NCBI RefSeq assembly: GCF_003044185.1
Contig: NZ_PYYB01000001.1
Coordinates: forward strand, 1-64,000
Source of the DNA: Paraconexibacter algicola
GTDB taxonomy: Bacteria; Actinomycetota; Thermoleophilia; Solirubrobacterales; Solirubrobacteraceae
Direction: 5' to 3'
DNA length: 64,000 nucleotides
Made by a program: the position numbers and the translations under genes
The notes under the pieces: generated by a model
The model's database searches: none
Told to the model about the DNA's origin: nothing
Seen by the model: the letters and a program-made list of their open reading frames with translations, nothing else
Part shown: in pieces, positions 1 to 8,334 of the stretch
Layout: each line of letters begins with the position of its first letter
Numbering within the stretch: position 1 is the first letter of the stretch

Positions 1-151
1 GTTCGAGAAGATCAATCTCCACCAGGACTAGAAGACCTAACCAAACCCTGTCCACCGAAACGGGGGAACTCCAAAATGGCGGGCAGTGCGCAACTGGACC
101 CAAGCGCTCGCCGCGTTCAAGACCTACTTCGAAGACCGCATCCCCGACTGA
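1..151 (+). pseudogene. IS256/Mutator-type transposase C-terminal remnant
   Basis: Frame 2 read from base 2 gives FEKINLHQD, then TAG (29-31), KT, TAA (38-40), and an open stretch ending WRAVRNWTQALAAFKTYF-EDRIPD before TGA at 149-151. The RNW-x-x-AL-x-x-F-x-x-x-F-x-x-R pattern resembles the extreme C-terminus of IS256-family (Mutator-type) transposases; this is recalled from the family, not searched. Two in-frame stops and the cut at the window edge mean this is a decayed or partial copy. It is followed within 25 bp by repeats that could be the element's end. An unrelated C-terminus is possible. Confidence 0.4.
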
Positions 152-174
152 CACCAACCCATGTCACCGCGGCT

Positions 175-233
175 GCACACACTTCAACGGACACCCTCGC
201 TGAGCGGCCGCACACACTTCACCGGACACCCTC
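175..233. repeat. Two 24-bp direct repeats, possible IS terminal repeat
   Basis: Bases 175-198 and 210-233 are 24-bp copies (both begin GCACACACTTCA and end GGACACCCTC) that differ at one base and start 35 bp apart. Read on the other strand they begin GAGGGTGTCC, which looks like the terminal inverted repeat of actinobacterial IS256-type elements. They follow the transposase remnant directly, so two nested or tandem element ends are a reasonable reading. No target-site duplication can be checked here. Confidence 0.5.
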
Positions 234-240
234 CGTGGTC

Positions 241-591
241 TCACGGGGCCGCGCTCGCGCGACCCCGTCCGGCTGCCACTCGCAGCATGAGGCCCACGGC
301 GACGGCGGCTAGCAAAGCGAGGTAGATCTCGAAACCGCCGCCGTGAGCGGCGGAACATACTTGGACAACGCTATCTCCGTCGACCGTGCGCTCGCATTGC
401 TTGGGGAGCCCCCACAGCACCGGTGTCGCCGCAAGCGCAAGCAGCGCGCCAACCGGGCTTGTTGCCGAGAACAACACGGTGAATGCGAGGAGCACGCTGA
501 ACAGCCCGAGCCCCGTCTCGGGCTGTTGCGCCACAAGTGTCCACAACCCTATCCAGCAGGCCGCAGTGATAAGCCTGACCGTGTTCTTCAC
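241..591 (-). CDS. Small membrane protein, coupled to the protease gene
   Basis: This 116-residue hydrophobic protein has about three membrane segments, near residues 3-20, 26-60 and 92-110, and two cysteines (Cys66 and Cys79) in the loop before the last segment. I chose the GTG at 591 because it lies one base after the stop of the metalloprotease gene, which indicates translational coupling; upstream starts would run inside that gene. The C-terminus is short, basic and alanine-rich. I do not recognise the family. Co-translation suggests a role linked to the secreted protease, but that is inference. Confidence 0.5.
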   Translation of the reverse strand: MKNTVRLITAACWIGLWTLVAQQPETGLGLFSVLLAFTVLFSATSPVGALLALAATPVLWGLPKQCERTVDGDSVVQVCSAAHGGGFEIYLALLAAVAVGLMLRVAAGRGRASAAP

Positions 592-592
592 G

Positions 593-3265
593 CTAGCGCC
601 CGTAGATGTGTCGGACACCTTGGACGTCACCGAGGGCGAGAACGCGCTTGCGTCGCGCCGAGAACGCGCAGGTGTCGGCGCGCGGGTACATAACGGACCG
701 ACCGTCGTTGATGTGCTCCAGCCCAAGGGCGTGCCCGAACTCGTGCGTCGATACCTGCCAGATGTCGTACCCGCTCGAGGTGCTGCACGAAGTCAGGGTC
801 GAAGACCAAGTCTTCCGGCGATCGAAGACGATATCGACCTCTTCGATCGGACGTGCGCCGGTGACGCGCTGACCTCGGATCGTAATGGCGCACGCGATCG
901 GCTCAGCCGTTTCTTCCCTCTCCGCACAGTCCTGATCGACGACCTTTCCTGTTGAGAACGCGACGACGTTTTTCCTATCGTCGTGGTTGCCGACAGATGC
1001 GGTACTGGTCGTGCTTTCGACTGTTGCTCTGAACCGATCCGTCTTCCGCTCGCCGCATTCGTCCAGCGTCTGTGTCCAAGTCCGGCCACCGTCGATGAGC
1101 CGGGCGGTCACTCGCTTGCGGGCCTTCTCGCTTGTCCCCGGATGGTTCGCGGGGTTGATCTCGTACTTCATCTCGTCGCTCGGCCATTTGCGGAATGGAT
1201 TGCCCGTGCGGAAGTCGCCAGCAGCGCATCGCGTGCTGCTGCTGTCGGACGAGGCGCGGCTTGAGCGAGCAACGACCGAGGGTTCCTTGCCGAGCAACTT
1301 AGTTGGCGGGAGTGTGGCTGCCAGGAGCCGGCTTTGCGTGGTCGACCAGCCCGCATTCCATACCGAGTCGGATGGGTTTGGGTAGATCCAGGAGCCCTGA
1401 ATGACCCGCCCGTCGTTCAGGGCACGGATCGAGCCCGTGAACAAGCGCAACGGGCCCGAGGGCGTCTCGACCAGGTTTACGACCTGCCCACGGAGGAACC
1501 CGCCCTGGGGATCGCAGCGGAAAACGCTGTACTCGTCGTTCGATGAGAAGACCGTTGTTTCAACCCCGCCCACCCAGGCGCCGGTCAGGACCAGCGCGGC
1601 GTCTTCAGCGTCGTCGTCCTCCACCAGGCACGGTCGAGTGGTTGGCAGGACGCCCTCGGTCGTTAGGCGGGGTGTTGCGATCGCGGCTCGCTGGCTCGTG
1701 CTCGGGCTAGCACCGTTGGTTGTGATGTTGAAGGCCCGACGCGCTACGTTGTTCGCAGCGTCGGTCACGAGAATCTCCGCGCTGTGCGTCCCGACCGCGT
1801 ACTGCCGCGGATCGAAGGTCCAGATTCCTTCTTTGTCGCACGCATCGCCGCATTCCTCACTATCGAGGTAGCGCGTGATCCCGTCGACCCGCAGCTCGAC
1901 ACGAGCTACGCCGGAGTGTTGGTCGCTTGCGTCAAACCAGAGGTCATCCGTATCGTCGGCGCCGAACGGCTGGCCGTTGGAAATGCGTTCCCATGCGGGA
2001 CCATCGAGGGTCACGCTCGGCTGCACCGTGTCACGACGCACCTTCCACGTCGAGCTGAATGCGGCGGTGCCGTACTGGTTGCCTTCGTACTGGTGGGCGC
2101 TGGCGCGTACGGTGTTGATGCCTTCGGGGAGGACGTCGAGCTTGTAGGTGAGGCGGCCGTTGGGGAAGCTGTTGCCGTTGGCGTCCTTGCTCGTGGCGGT
2201 GTCGAAGGTCGCGGGGCAGACGGCGCGGCGGTTGCCGCGGCAGAGGCTGTTGTTGACGAGGCTGAGCCAGTAGCCGTCGAGGACGTTGCCGGTGTTGGGG
2301 TCGCCCTTGTCGGTGCGGGCGACACCGACAGCTTTCAGGCCGAGTCCTTGGTCGGCGGCGATCAGGCGGACTTGGGCTTCGGTCTGGTTGGTCCAGCGGC
2401 CGTCGTAGGTGTGCTCGCTGGCGGAGATGGTCGGGGGGCGGCGGTCACCGAGGTAGAGGGTGACGCCGCTCATGCTGACCAGGCCCGGGCCGGCGTTGCG
2501 GGCGTAGGTGCCGCGCATCTCGATCCCGAAGACGACCGCGTTGCCCTCAGCGTTGCCGGTGTGGGTACGGGCGTACCCGGTGAAGTTGCCGGTGTCGTGG
2601 AACAGCGACTCCCACCGTGCGCCGGGGGTGTTGAAGATGCCGGTGAAGAGGATGTTGCCGGCGTCCATCTGGTCCAAGCCGGTCAGGTCGGCGCGGTAGA
2701 TGTAGGTCGTCGGCGAGGTGGTCCAGGCCCACTGGCCCACGGCGCCGTTGTTGTAGGTGCCGAACTGGAAGGCGCCGACCTGCAGGCCGGTCTTGTTGCA
2801 GCAGTTACGGGCGAAGGAGAAGTTGGTCAGGCCGCCCTGCAGGAACTGCGCGCTGCCCCACCCGTCTCCGGTGTTCCAGTCGCCGCCGCTCCAGGTCTCG
2901 GTCACCTGAGGGTCGATGAGCAACGGGTACTGAAGATCCAGGGAACGATGAGGGAACCGCACGATGATCGTGTCGCCGTCGATCTCGTAGAAGGTCGGCA
3001 CGGCCTCGTCATCAGCGTCGACGGTGACCGGCGGCTCGACGCGCGCGAGGACCTCGTCGCCGTCGACGATCTCGACCGCCTTGGGGGCGGTCGAGTCCTC
3101 GGCGGTGATCGGGCCCGTCGTCGTGGCCAGTCCCTCATCCGCCAGACGCAGACGAGCGCCCCGCGGAAGCCCGACGCGCAGGCGCACGGACTCCGGGCTA
3201 CTAGCGGAGCGTGCCTGCCACAGGTACTGGGCGCCCATCGTCGTGGGCTGGACGATCTGGTCCAA
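593..3265 (-). CDS. Matrixin-type zinc metalloprotease, C-terminal part of an interrupted gene
   Basis: The last ~60 residues carry HEFGHALGLEH followed by a methionine (SVMYP), the HExxHxxGxxH zinc site plus Met-turn of metzincins (matrixin-like). Upstream are a YPLLIDP motif at ~115, typical of extracellular actinobacterial wall/RHS-like proteins, a large beta-rich middle, and an Ig-like block around DTVQPSVTLDG. The fragment has no signal peptide and could only start at weak codons such as TTG 3265. It is in the same frame as the preceding 208-residue secreted fragment and is separated from it by one TAG (3302-3304). Between the TAG and the TTG the frame stays open and protein-like (ADRLFAEGVGTD). 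I read the two as one secreted protease of ~1,110 residues, broken or read through. Confidence 0.7.
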   Translation of the reverse strand: MDQIVQPTTMGAQYLWQARSASSPESVRLRVGLPRGARLRLADEGLATTTGPITAEDSTAPKAVEIVDGDEVLARVEPPVTVDADDEAVPTFYEIDGDTIIVRFPHRSLDLQYPLLIDPQVTETWSGGDWNTGDGWGSAQFLQGGLTNFSFARNCCNKTGLQVGAFQFGTYNNGAVGQWAWTTSPTTYIYRADLTGLDQMDAGNILFTGIFNTPGARWESLFHDTGNFTGYARTHTGNAEGNAVVFGIEMRGTYARNAGPGLVSMSGVTLYLGDRRPPTISASEHTYDGRWTNQTEAQVRLIAADQGLGLKAVGVARTDKGDPNTGNVLDGYWLSLVNNSLCRGNRRAVCPATFDTATSKDANGNSFPNGRLTYKLDVLPEGINTVRASAHQYEGNQYGTAAFSSTWKVRRDTVQPSVTLDGPAWERISNGQPFGADDTDDLWFDASDQHSGVARVELRVDGITRYLDSEECGDACDKEGIWTFDPRQYAVGTHSAEILVTDAANNVARRAFNITTNGASPSTSQRAAIATPRLTTEGVLPTTRPCLVEDDDAEDAALVLTGAWVGGVETTVFSSNDEYSVFRCDPQGGFLRGQVVNLVETPSGPLRLFTGSIRALNDGRVIQGSWIYPNPSDSVWNAGWSTTQSRLLAATLPPTKLLGKEPSVVARSSRASSDSSSTRCAAGDFRTGNPFRKWPSDEMKYEINPANHPGTSEKARKRVTARLIDGGRTWTQTLDECGERKTDRFRATVESTTSTASVGNHDDRKNVVAFSTGKVVDQDCAEREETAEPIACAITIRGQRVTGARPIEEVDIVFDRRKTWSSTLTSCSTSSGYDIWQVSTHEFGHALGLEHINDGRSVMYPRADTCAFSARRKRVLALGDVQGVRHIYGR

Positions 3266-3301
3266 GTCGGTCCCGACACCCTCGGCGAACAGCCGGTCGG
3301 C

Positions 3302-3928
3302 CTAGATCTCACCCTCGACGACGTCGACGAGCGGAGTGAAGGTGATGCCGGTCTGCTGCAGGTACAGCGGCCCGGCCGAGCTCTTGGAGAGCGAGAAGTC
3401 GATCAGCGGGTTGCTCGCGACGACCGCCGTGCCCTGCTCCTGCAAGTCCAGGCTCACCCGGCGCTCAGCCCCGGTCGTGTCGGTGTCGCGCATCGGTACG
3501 AACGTCTTCGCGACGACCGGCTCGGCGCCGTCGCGAAGGATCTCGGCCTGGAAGTCGTTGCGATAGCCGCCAAACCGCTCGCCAGCCTGCAACCGCAGCG
3601 GCGACCACACATCGGCCTTCAAGGGCGTGAAGGAGCGGCGCGCAAGCGCACGCGCCTCACGGCGTGACAGCTGACGGAACCGCGTCCGCGACTGTCTACG
3701 TGCCTCGCGGGCCTCGGCGCCAGACCGGCGTGTCCGGCGCGCTTCGCGTCGCTCTTGCGCTCGCGTTGACGACTGCTCAAACCGCTCTTGATCGCCGCGC
3801 CCGGGCGTCTGCGCTCCGGCGTGCCCGACTGGGAGAAAGACCAGGATGGCGATGGTCGCCGCGACGAGCGCGACGGAGCTGACGTACCGAGCGAGCAATC
3901 CCTGCCCACCGAACACACGACGCAACAT
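3302..3928 (-). CDS. Signal-peptide N-terminal part of the interrupted metalloprotease
   Basis: This piece of 208 residues starts with a clear signal peptide: a basic N-terminus, a hydrophobic stretch at ~15-34 (SSVALVAATIAILVFLPVG) and an AGAQT cleavage region. A very Arg-rich linker follows (~50-100), then a region around SSAGPLYLQQTG that is typical of the N-terminal domain of large secreted actinobacterial proteins. It stops at TAG 3304-3302. The same frame continues directly into the metalloprotease, so this is the export and N-terminal portion of that protein and not an independent gene. ATG 3928 has only a weak GAGG upstream. A sequencing error, a recent nonsense mutation or stop-codon readthrough would all explain the break. 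Confidence 0.65.
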   Translation of the reverse strand: MLRRVFGGQGLLARYVSSVALVAATIAILVFLPVGHAGAQTPGRGDQERFEQSSTRAQERREARRTRRSGAEAREARRQSRTRFRQLSRREARALARRSFTPLKADVWSPLRLQAGERFGGYRNDFQAEILRDGAEPVVAKTFVPMRDTDTTGAERRVSLDLQEQGTAVVASNPLIDFSLSKSSAGPLYLQQTGITFTPLVDVVEGEI

Positions 3929-4122
3929 GAAGCCTCGGAGCTTCTAGAAGATGCGAACCCAAGAGCGCCAACGCGGCCGATGAACCAGAATGGCGACACG
4001 GGCCGACGCTTGGCGCGTTCGCGCTGCACGCACGACCTCGAGAGCGCACTCGTGCGTCCGCACGAGTGCCCGTTCTCAGACGAAATGGCACCAGGATGCA
4101 CGCTCGTTAGCAGTGGCCCGCG

Positions 4123-4938
4123 TCAGCCGCGCTGGCAGGCGGGGCACCAGAACAGCGTGCGCATCGCGAGCTCCTCGCGCGTCACCGGCCCGCCGCAGGC
4201 CAGGCAGGCGCTGCGCCGGTAGACGACCACGCGCTCGCCGCGGCGCAGCCGCGAGCGGGGCTTGCCGGCGGGGGCGAGCTCGGGCGGCGTGGTGACGATG
4301 CGGTTCAGGCGCACGCCCTCGCGCAGCATCGCGACCGTCGTGTCCCACAGCGCCCGGACCGTGTCGGCCGGGACCTCGCGGGCCGGCGTGTACGGGTCGA
4401 CGCGACAGGCGTGCAGCACCTCGGCCCGGTACACGTTGCCGATCCCGGCGACGACCGCCTGGTCCAGGAGCGCGGCGCCGATCGGGATCCGGCGCCGCGC
4501 GAGGTTCGCGGCGAACGCGTCCGGGTCGCCGTCGCGGCGCAGCGGGTCCGGGCCCAGGCGGGCCAGCAGCGCGTCCTCCTGGGCGGGGTCCAGCAGCTCC
4601 GAGGCGGTCGCGCCGCTGAGGTCGACCGCGAGCGCGTCGGGGTCCTCGGCGGGCACGAGCCGCAGCCGCGTCGTCGCGCGCGGCTGCGGGATCGGGGCCT
4701 TGCGGCGCGTCACGAACCGCCCGAACAGCCCGAGGTGCACGTGCACCGCGCCCTCGACCCCGGCGAAGCGGTAGAGCAGGTGCTTGCCGTGGGCGTCGAC
4801 CGCGTCGAGCACGCGCCCGTCGACCGCCTGGGCGGCGGCGGACGCCCGGCCCTGCGGCGAGGTGACGTGCAGCGCCTGGCCGCCCAGCAGCCTGGTGTGG
4901 TCCCGCGCGAGGCGGTGGATCGTGTGGCCCTCCGGCAT
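4123..4938 (-). CDS. nei: Fpg/Nei-family DNA glycosylase/AP lyase (Nei2-like)
   Basis: The 271-residue protein begins MPEGHTIHRLA: Pro2 is the nucleophile and Glu3 the catalytic acid of the Fpg/Nei family, and this exact opening is typical of endonuclease VIII-type (Nei2) enzymes. The C-terminus has the zinc finger C-x2-C-x16-C-x2-C (CLACGG ... FWCPAC). A central helix-two-turn-helix region (GIGNVYRAEVL) matches the family. It would excise oxidised bases and cut the abasic strand. ATG 4938 is fixed by the invariant Pro2-Glu3; longer readings are spurious. It is transcribed away from the PilZ gene, with 51 bp between starts. Confidence 0.93.
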   Translation of the reverse strand: MPEGHTIHRLARDHTRLLGGQALHVTSPQGRASAAAQAVDGRVLDAVDAHGKHLLYRFAGVEGAVHVHLGLFGRFVTRRKAPIPQPRATTRLRLVPAEDPDALAVDLSGATASELLDPAQEDALLARLGPDPLRRDGDPDAFAANLARRRIPIGAALLDQAVVAGIGNVYRAEVLHACRVDPYTPAREVPADTVRALWDTTVAMLREGVRLNRIVTTPPELAPAGKPRSRLRRGERVVVYRRSACLACGGPVTREELAMRTLFWCPACQRG

Positions 4939-4989
4939 CACCAGGGATACGGCGCTCAAGCCGCGCGGACCACGGCCGACCACGGGGAC

Positions 4990-5571
4990 GTGCACCGCTT
5001 CCTCGAGCCCGGTGTCGTCGCCGACGTCGTCCTGGACGGCGGCTGGCGACGGCACGTCCACGTCAGCCACGCCGGCGATCCCGTGCTCGTGCGCTCGATC
5101 GAGGGCGGCACGCTGCTCCCCGGCACGCTGCGGTTCTGCCCCGCCGCGCTGGAGTGGCGCGTCGGCTCCCGCGCCGCCCGGCTGGACGGCGTGCTCACCG
5201 CCCACGGTGACGGCTTCGCGCTGACGCCCGTCGGTGCCGCGCACACGATCCAGCGCCGGCGCTTCGTGCGGGTCGCCGCCGAGCTGCCCGCCGCGCTCGT
5301 GGCCGAGGACCGGCGCGTGCTGGCGCGCACGCGCAACGTCTCGATCGGCGGGATGCTCCTCGCCGGCGTGCCCGACCTGCGGCTCGACGAGCGCCTGCGC
5401 TTCGCGCTCGAGCTCGGCGAGGACGCGACGGTCGCCGGGACCGGGCGCGTCGTGCGCGGCGCGCCGGACGGCACGCGCGGCGTGCAGTTCGAGGACCTCG
5501 ACGGCCGCTCCGAGCGGGCGCTCGCCCGCTTCGTGACCGAGCGCCAGCGCTCGCTGGCCGCCGCGCTCTGA
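4990..5571 (+). CDS. PilZ domain protein, probable c-di-GMP binding
   Basis: The protein of ~193 residues has an N-terminal beta-rich half (VSHAGDPVLVRSIEGG) like the YcgR N-domain and a C-terminal PilZ domain. The PilZ ligand motifs are visible: RRRFVRV (RxxxR) near 93 and NVSIGGM ([D/N]xSxGG) near 119. Cyclic-di-GMP binding through these motifs is known for the family. The start is uncertain: GTG 4990 is the first in-frame start outside the divergent glycosylase gene, but a GTG or ATG start is not marked by a clear ribosome site. No partner is obvious nearby. Confidence 0.8.
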   Translation: MHRFLEPGVVADVVLDGGWRRHVHVSHAGDPVLVRSIEGGTLLPGTLRFCPAALEWRVGSRAARLDGVLTAHGDGFALTPVGAAHTIQRRRFVRVAAELPAALVAEDRRVLARTRNVSIGGMLLAGVPDLRLDERLRFALELGEDATVAGTGRVVRGAPDGTRGVQFEDLDGRSERALARFVTERQRSLAAAL

Positions 5572-5578
5572 CCGTCGC

Positions 5579-6886
5579 TCAGCCGGGCAGGCGCAGCGGG
5601 TCGGTGGCCGGGTCCGCCTTCGGGCACTCCCGGCCGATGCGCCGCATCACGCCCCAGAAGTCCACGAGCTCCGGGTAGACGATCGGCTTGCCGCTGGTCA
5701 CCAGCGCGCACGCGGTCGCGCGCGCCGGGTCCGCCCAGCCGATCGTGTTCGAGTAGCCGAGGTGGCCGAACACCTGCTCGGTGTCGGGCCCGTAGATGCT
5801 CAGCAGCTGCGCGCCGAGCATGAACCCGAGCGAGTAGCGGGTCGGGAAGCCGAGCGTGAAGTCGATCTCGCGGTAGGACTGCTCGGTGACCGCCCGGCGG
5901 ATCGTGCGCGGCTCGAACACCTCGACGCCGTCGAGCGTCCCGCCCGCCCGCAGCAGCTCGAAGAACCGCGACAGCTCGAACGCGCTGGCCACCCCGTTGC
6001 CCGCCGGGATGATCCCGGTGAGGAACCGCGGGTCGTTGGCGAGCGCGGGGATGTCGTCCGGGTGCTTGCCGAGCGCGCGCAGCAGCAGCGTCGACACGGG
6101 CGGCAGGCTCGGGGCGCCCGTCGCGTAGGACCAGCCGACCTCGTCGACGCGGTCGGCGGGCACGCCGTAGTTGGTGAAGTCGAAGCCGAGCGGGTCGAGG
6201 ATCTCGCGCGCGAGGACCGTGCGGATGTCGTCCCCGGTGACGCGGCGCACGATCTCGTCGACGATGAAGCCGCCGGAGATCGCGTGGTAGGCGAGCGCCT
6301 TCCCGGGCCGCGAGAGCGGCCGCGCGTCGCACATCGTCCGCACGACGAGGTCGTGGTCGTCGATGTTCTCGAGGTCGAGCATCTCGGTCGGCACGTTCGG
6401 CACGCCCGCCCGGTGGGAGAGCACGTGCGCGATCGTCACGCCCTCCTTGCCGTGCGCGGCGAACTCGGGGACGTACTCGCAGACGCGGTCGCCGATGTGC
6501 AGCACCCCGCGCTGGTCGAGCAGGTGGGCGACCATCGCGGTGATCGCCTTGGACGCCGAGTAGATGACGAACGGCGTGCGGGTCGTGACGGGCACCCGCT
6601 CGACGTCCGGCCCGTCCGCGGGACCGTTGCCGCGCGCGTGGCCGATCGCCCGGTCCAGGACGACCTGCCCCTCGCGGCGCACCGTCAGCTGGATCGCCGG
6701 GTGCACGCCGGTGCGGTAGAGCACGCGGATCGCCGCCCACATCCGCTCGACGTTGTCGCGCGTCATGCCGACCGCGGCCGGGTCGACCTCCTCCCCGACG
6801 CTCGTGATCGCGTCGAGGTCCTTCGGCACGCGGATCCGCCGCAGCGGGTCGGGGCCGATCGGCAGGCGAGGGATCAGCTGGGGCAT
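5579..6886 (-). CDS. Serine hydrolase, beta-lactamase/class C (EstB-like) family
   Basis: The 435-residue protein shows the SxxK motif of the beta-lactamase/transpeptidase fold (Ser110 to Lys113 in YSASKAIT), with a Tyr motif near YHAISGG and a GHLGYSNT segment at the C-terminus where the third motif lies. Actinobacterial relatives are mostly lipid-ester hydrolases, so an esterase is more likely than antibiotic resistance; no signal peptide is present, which fits a cytoplasmic enzyme. ATG 6886 is 25 bp from the divergent P450 start. The two may act on the same hydrophobic substrate, but that is inferred from position only. Confidence 0.85.
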   Translation of the reverse strand: MPQLIPRLPIGPDPLRRIRVPKDLDAITSVGEEVDPAAVGMTRDNVERMWAAIRVLYRTGVHPAIQLTVRREGQVVLDRAIGHARGNGPADGPDVERVPVTTRTPFVIYSASKAITAMVAHLLDQRGVLHIGDRVCEYVPEFAAHGKEGVTIAHVLSHRAGVPNVPTEMLDLENIDDHDLVVRTMCDARPLSRPGKALAYHAISGGFIVDEIVRRVTGDDIRTVLAREILDPLGFDFTNYGVPADRVDEVGWSYATGAPSLPPVSTLLLRALGKHPDDIPALANDPRFLTGIIPAGNGVASAFELSRFFELLRAGGTLDGVEVFEPRTIRRAVTEQSYREIDFTLGFPTRYSLGFMLGAQLLSIYGPDTEQVFGHLGYSNTIGWADPARATACALVTSGKPIVYPELVDFWGVMRRIGRECPKADPATDPLRLPG

Positions 6887-6911
6887 CGCGGCGGCACCGT
6901 ACCGTGTGGGG

Positions 6912-8237
6912 ATGCCCACGGTCACCGCGCGTCCCGTGCTGCCGCCCGGCCCGACCGTCGCCCCGGTCCGGCAGTCGCTCGCCTGGATCGCGCGGCCGAT
7001 GGCGTTCATGGAGCGCTGCCGCGCCGCGCACGGCGACGTCTTCACCGCGCGGATCTTCGGGGACCAGCCGCTGGTCTTCGTCGCGGACCCGGGGCTCGTG
7101 CGCGACGTGCTCACCGGGGACCCCGACGTGCTGCGCGCCGGGGAGGGCAACGCGATCCTGCGCCCGGTCGTGGGCTCGCGGTCGCTGCTGCTGCTTGACG
7201 GCGCCGACCATCTCGCGCAGCGCCGGATGATGCTCCCCGCGTTCCACGGCGACCGGATCGACGCGTACGTCGGGCTGATGCGCACGGCGACCGCGCGGGA
7301 GGTCGACGGCTGGCACGACGGCCCGGTCGCCGCCTGGCCGCGGATGCAGGCGATCACGCTGGAGATCGTCGTCGCCGCCGTGTTCGGCGTGACCGAGCCG
7401 ACGCGCGCCGCCCGGCTGCGCGACGTGCTCGCGCGGATGCTCGACGACCTCGCCGCGCCGACGAAGCTCGTGCGCCTGGCGCTCGCCACCCGCGGCGCGC
7501 GGCGCGGGGAGAGCGACGCGGCGCTCGAGCCGTTCCGGCGCGCGACCCGCGGCGTCCACGCGCTGCTGCAGGAGGAGCTCGACCGCCGCCGCGGAGCCGA
7601 CGGCGGGCAGGACGTCCTGTCGCTGCTGCTGGCCGCCCGCGACGAGACCGGCCGCGGCCTCACCGACGAGGAGGTGCGCGACCAGCTGATCACGCTGCTG
7701 GTCGCCGGGCACGAGACGACCGCGACGACGCTCGCCTGGGCGCTGGAGCGGCTCGTGCGCCACCCGGCGGCGCTGCACCGCGCGGTGCAGGAGGCCGACG
7801 ACGGCGGGCACGCGTGGCTCGACGCGGTCGTGCGCGAGACGCTGCGGCTGCGGCCCGTGCTGCCGATCGTCGTGCGCCACACGACCGCCCCGGTGCGGCT
7901 CGGCGACCACCTGCTCCCCGCCGGGATCGACGTCGCGCCGTGCATCCACCTGCTGCACCGCCGGCCCGACGCCTGGCCGGACCCGCACGCGTTCCGGCCG
8001 GAGCGGTTCCTCGACGACGGCGGCCGCGACGCGTACACGTGGCTGCCGTTCGGCGGCGGTGTGCGCCGCTGCCTGGGCGCCTCGTTCGCGCTGGTGGAGG
8101 CCCGCGTGGTGCTGGCCGAGCTGCTGCGCCGGGTGACGGTCCACGCCGTGCGCGAGCGGCCCGAGCGGGTCGCGCGGCGGGCGATCACCCTGACGCCGTC
8201 CCGGTCCGCCACGATCGGCGTCACCCGTCGCATCTGA
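6912..8237 (+). CDS. Cytochrome P450
   Basis: The 441-residue soluble P450 has all signature elements: I-helix AGHETT at 265-270, ExxR at 309-312 (ETLR), PERF region near 363, and the heme loop FGGGVRRCLG with Cys387 as thiolate ligand. It is a bacterial monooxygenase needing ferredoxin/reductase partners, none of which is encoded nearby. The substrate is unknown; the overall pattern is closer to CYP102/CYP110-like fatty-acid or terpene hydroxylases than to macrolide P450s, with low certainty. ATG 6912 lies 6 nt after TACCGT (6900-6905), a leaderless arrangement. It is divergent from the serine hydrolase. Confidence 0.95.
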   Translation: MPTVTARPVLPPGPTVAPVRQSLAWIARPMAFMERCRAAHGDVFTARIFGDQPLVFVADPGLVRDVLTGDPDVLRAGEGNAILRPVVGSRSLLLLDGADHLAQRRMMLPAFHGDRIDAYVGLMRTATAREVDGWHDGPVAAWPRMQAITLEIVVAAVFGVTEPTRAARLRDVLARMLDDLAAPTKLVRLALATRGARRGESDAALEPFRRATRGVHALLQEELDRRRGADGGQDVLSLLLAARDETGRGLTDEEVRDQLITLLVAGHETTATTLAWALERLVRHPAALHRAVQEADDGGHAWLDAVVRETLRLRPVLPIVVRHTTAPVRLGDHLLPAGIDVAPCIHLLHRRPDAWPDPHAFRPERFLDDGGRDAYTWLPFGGGVRRCLGASFALVEARVVLAELLRRVTVHAVRERPERVARRAITLTPSRSATIGVTRRI

Positions 8238-8334
8238 TCCGGGCGCGGGAGCGGGCCCGTCGGACCGTGCTCCGGACCGCCGTCGTGCGACTATCCCTGC
8301 AGCGGTCCAGCAGGCAGGCATGGGAGGAACATCG

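Noticed and set aside
3265-3301. Independent start (TTG 3265) for the metalloprotease
   Set aside because: It has no ribosome site and no signal peptide; continuity with the upstream secreted fragment is a better explanation.
1784-3667. Plus-strand open frame of ~627 codons opposite the metalloprotease
   Set aside because: Val/Gly/Ala-rich shadow of the protease gene with no motif.
5579-6886. Antibiotic beta-lactamase
   Set aside because: It has the SxxK fold motif but lacks a signal peptide and resembles lipid-ester hydrolases; resistance is not supported.
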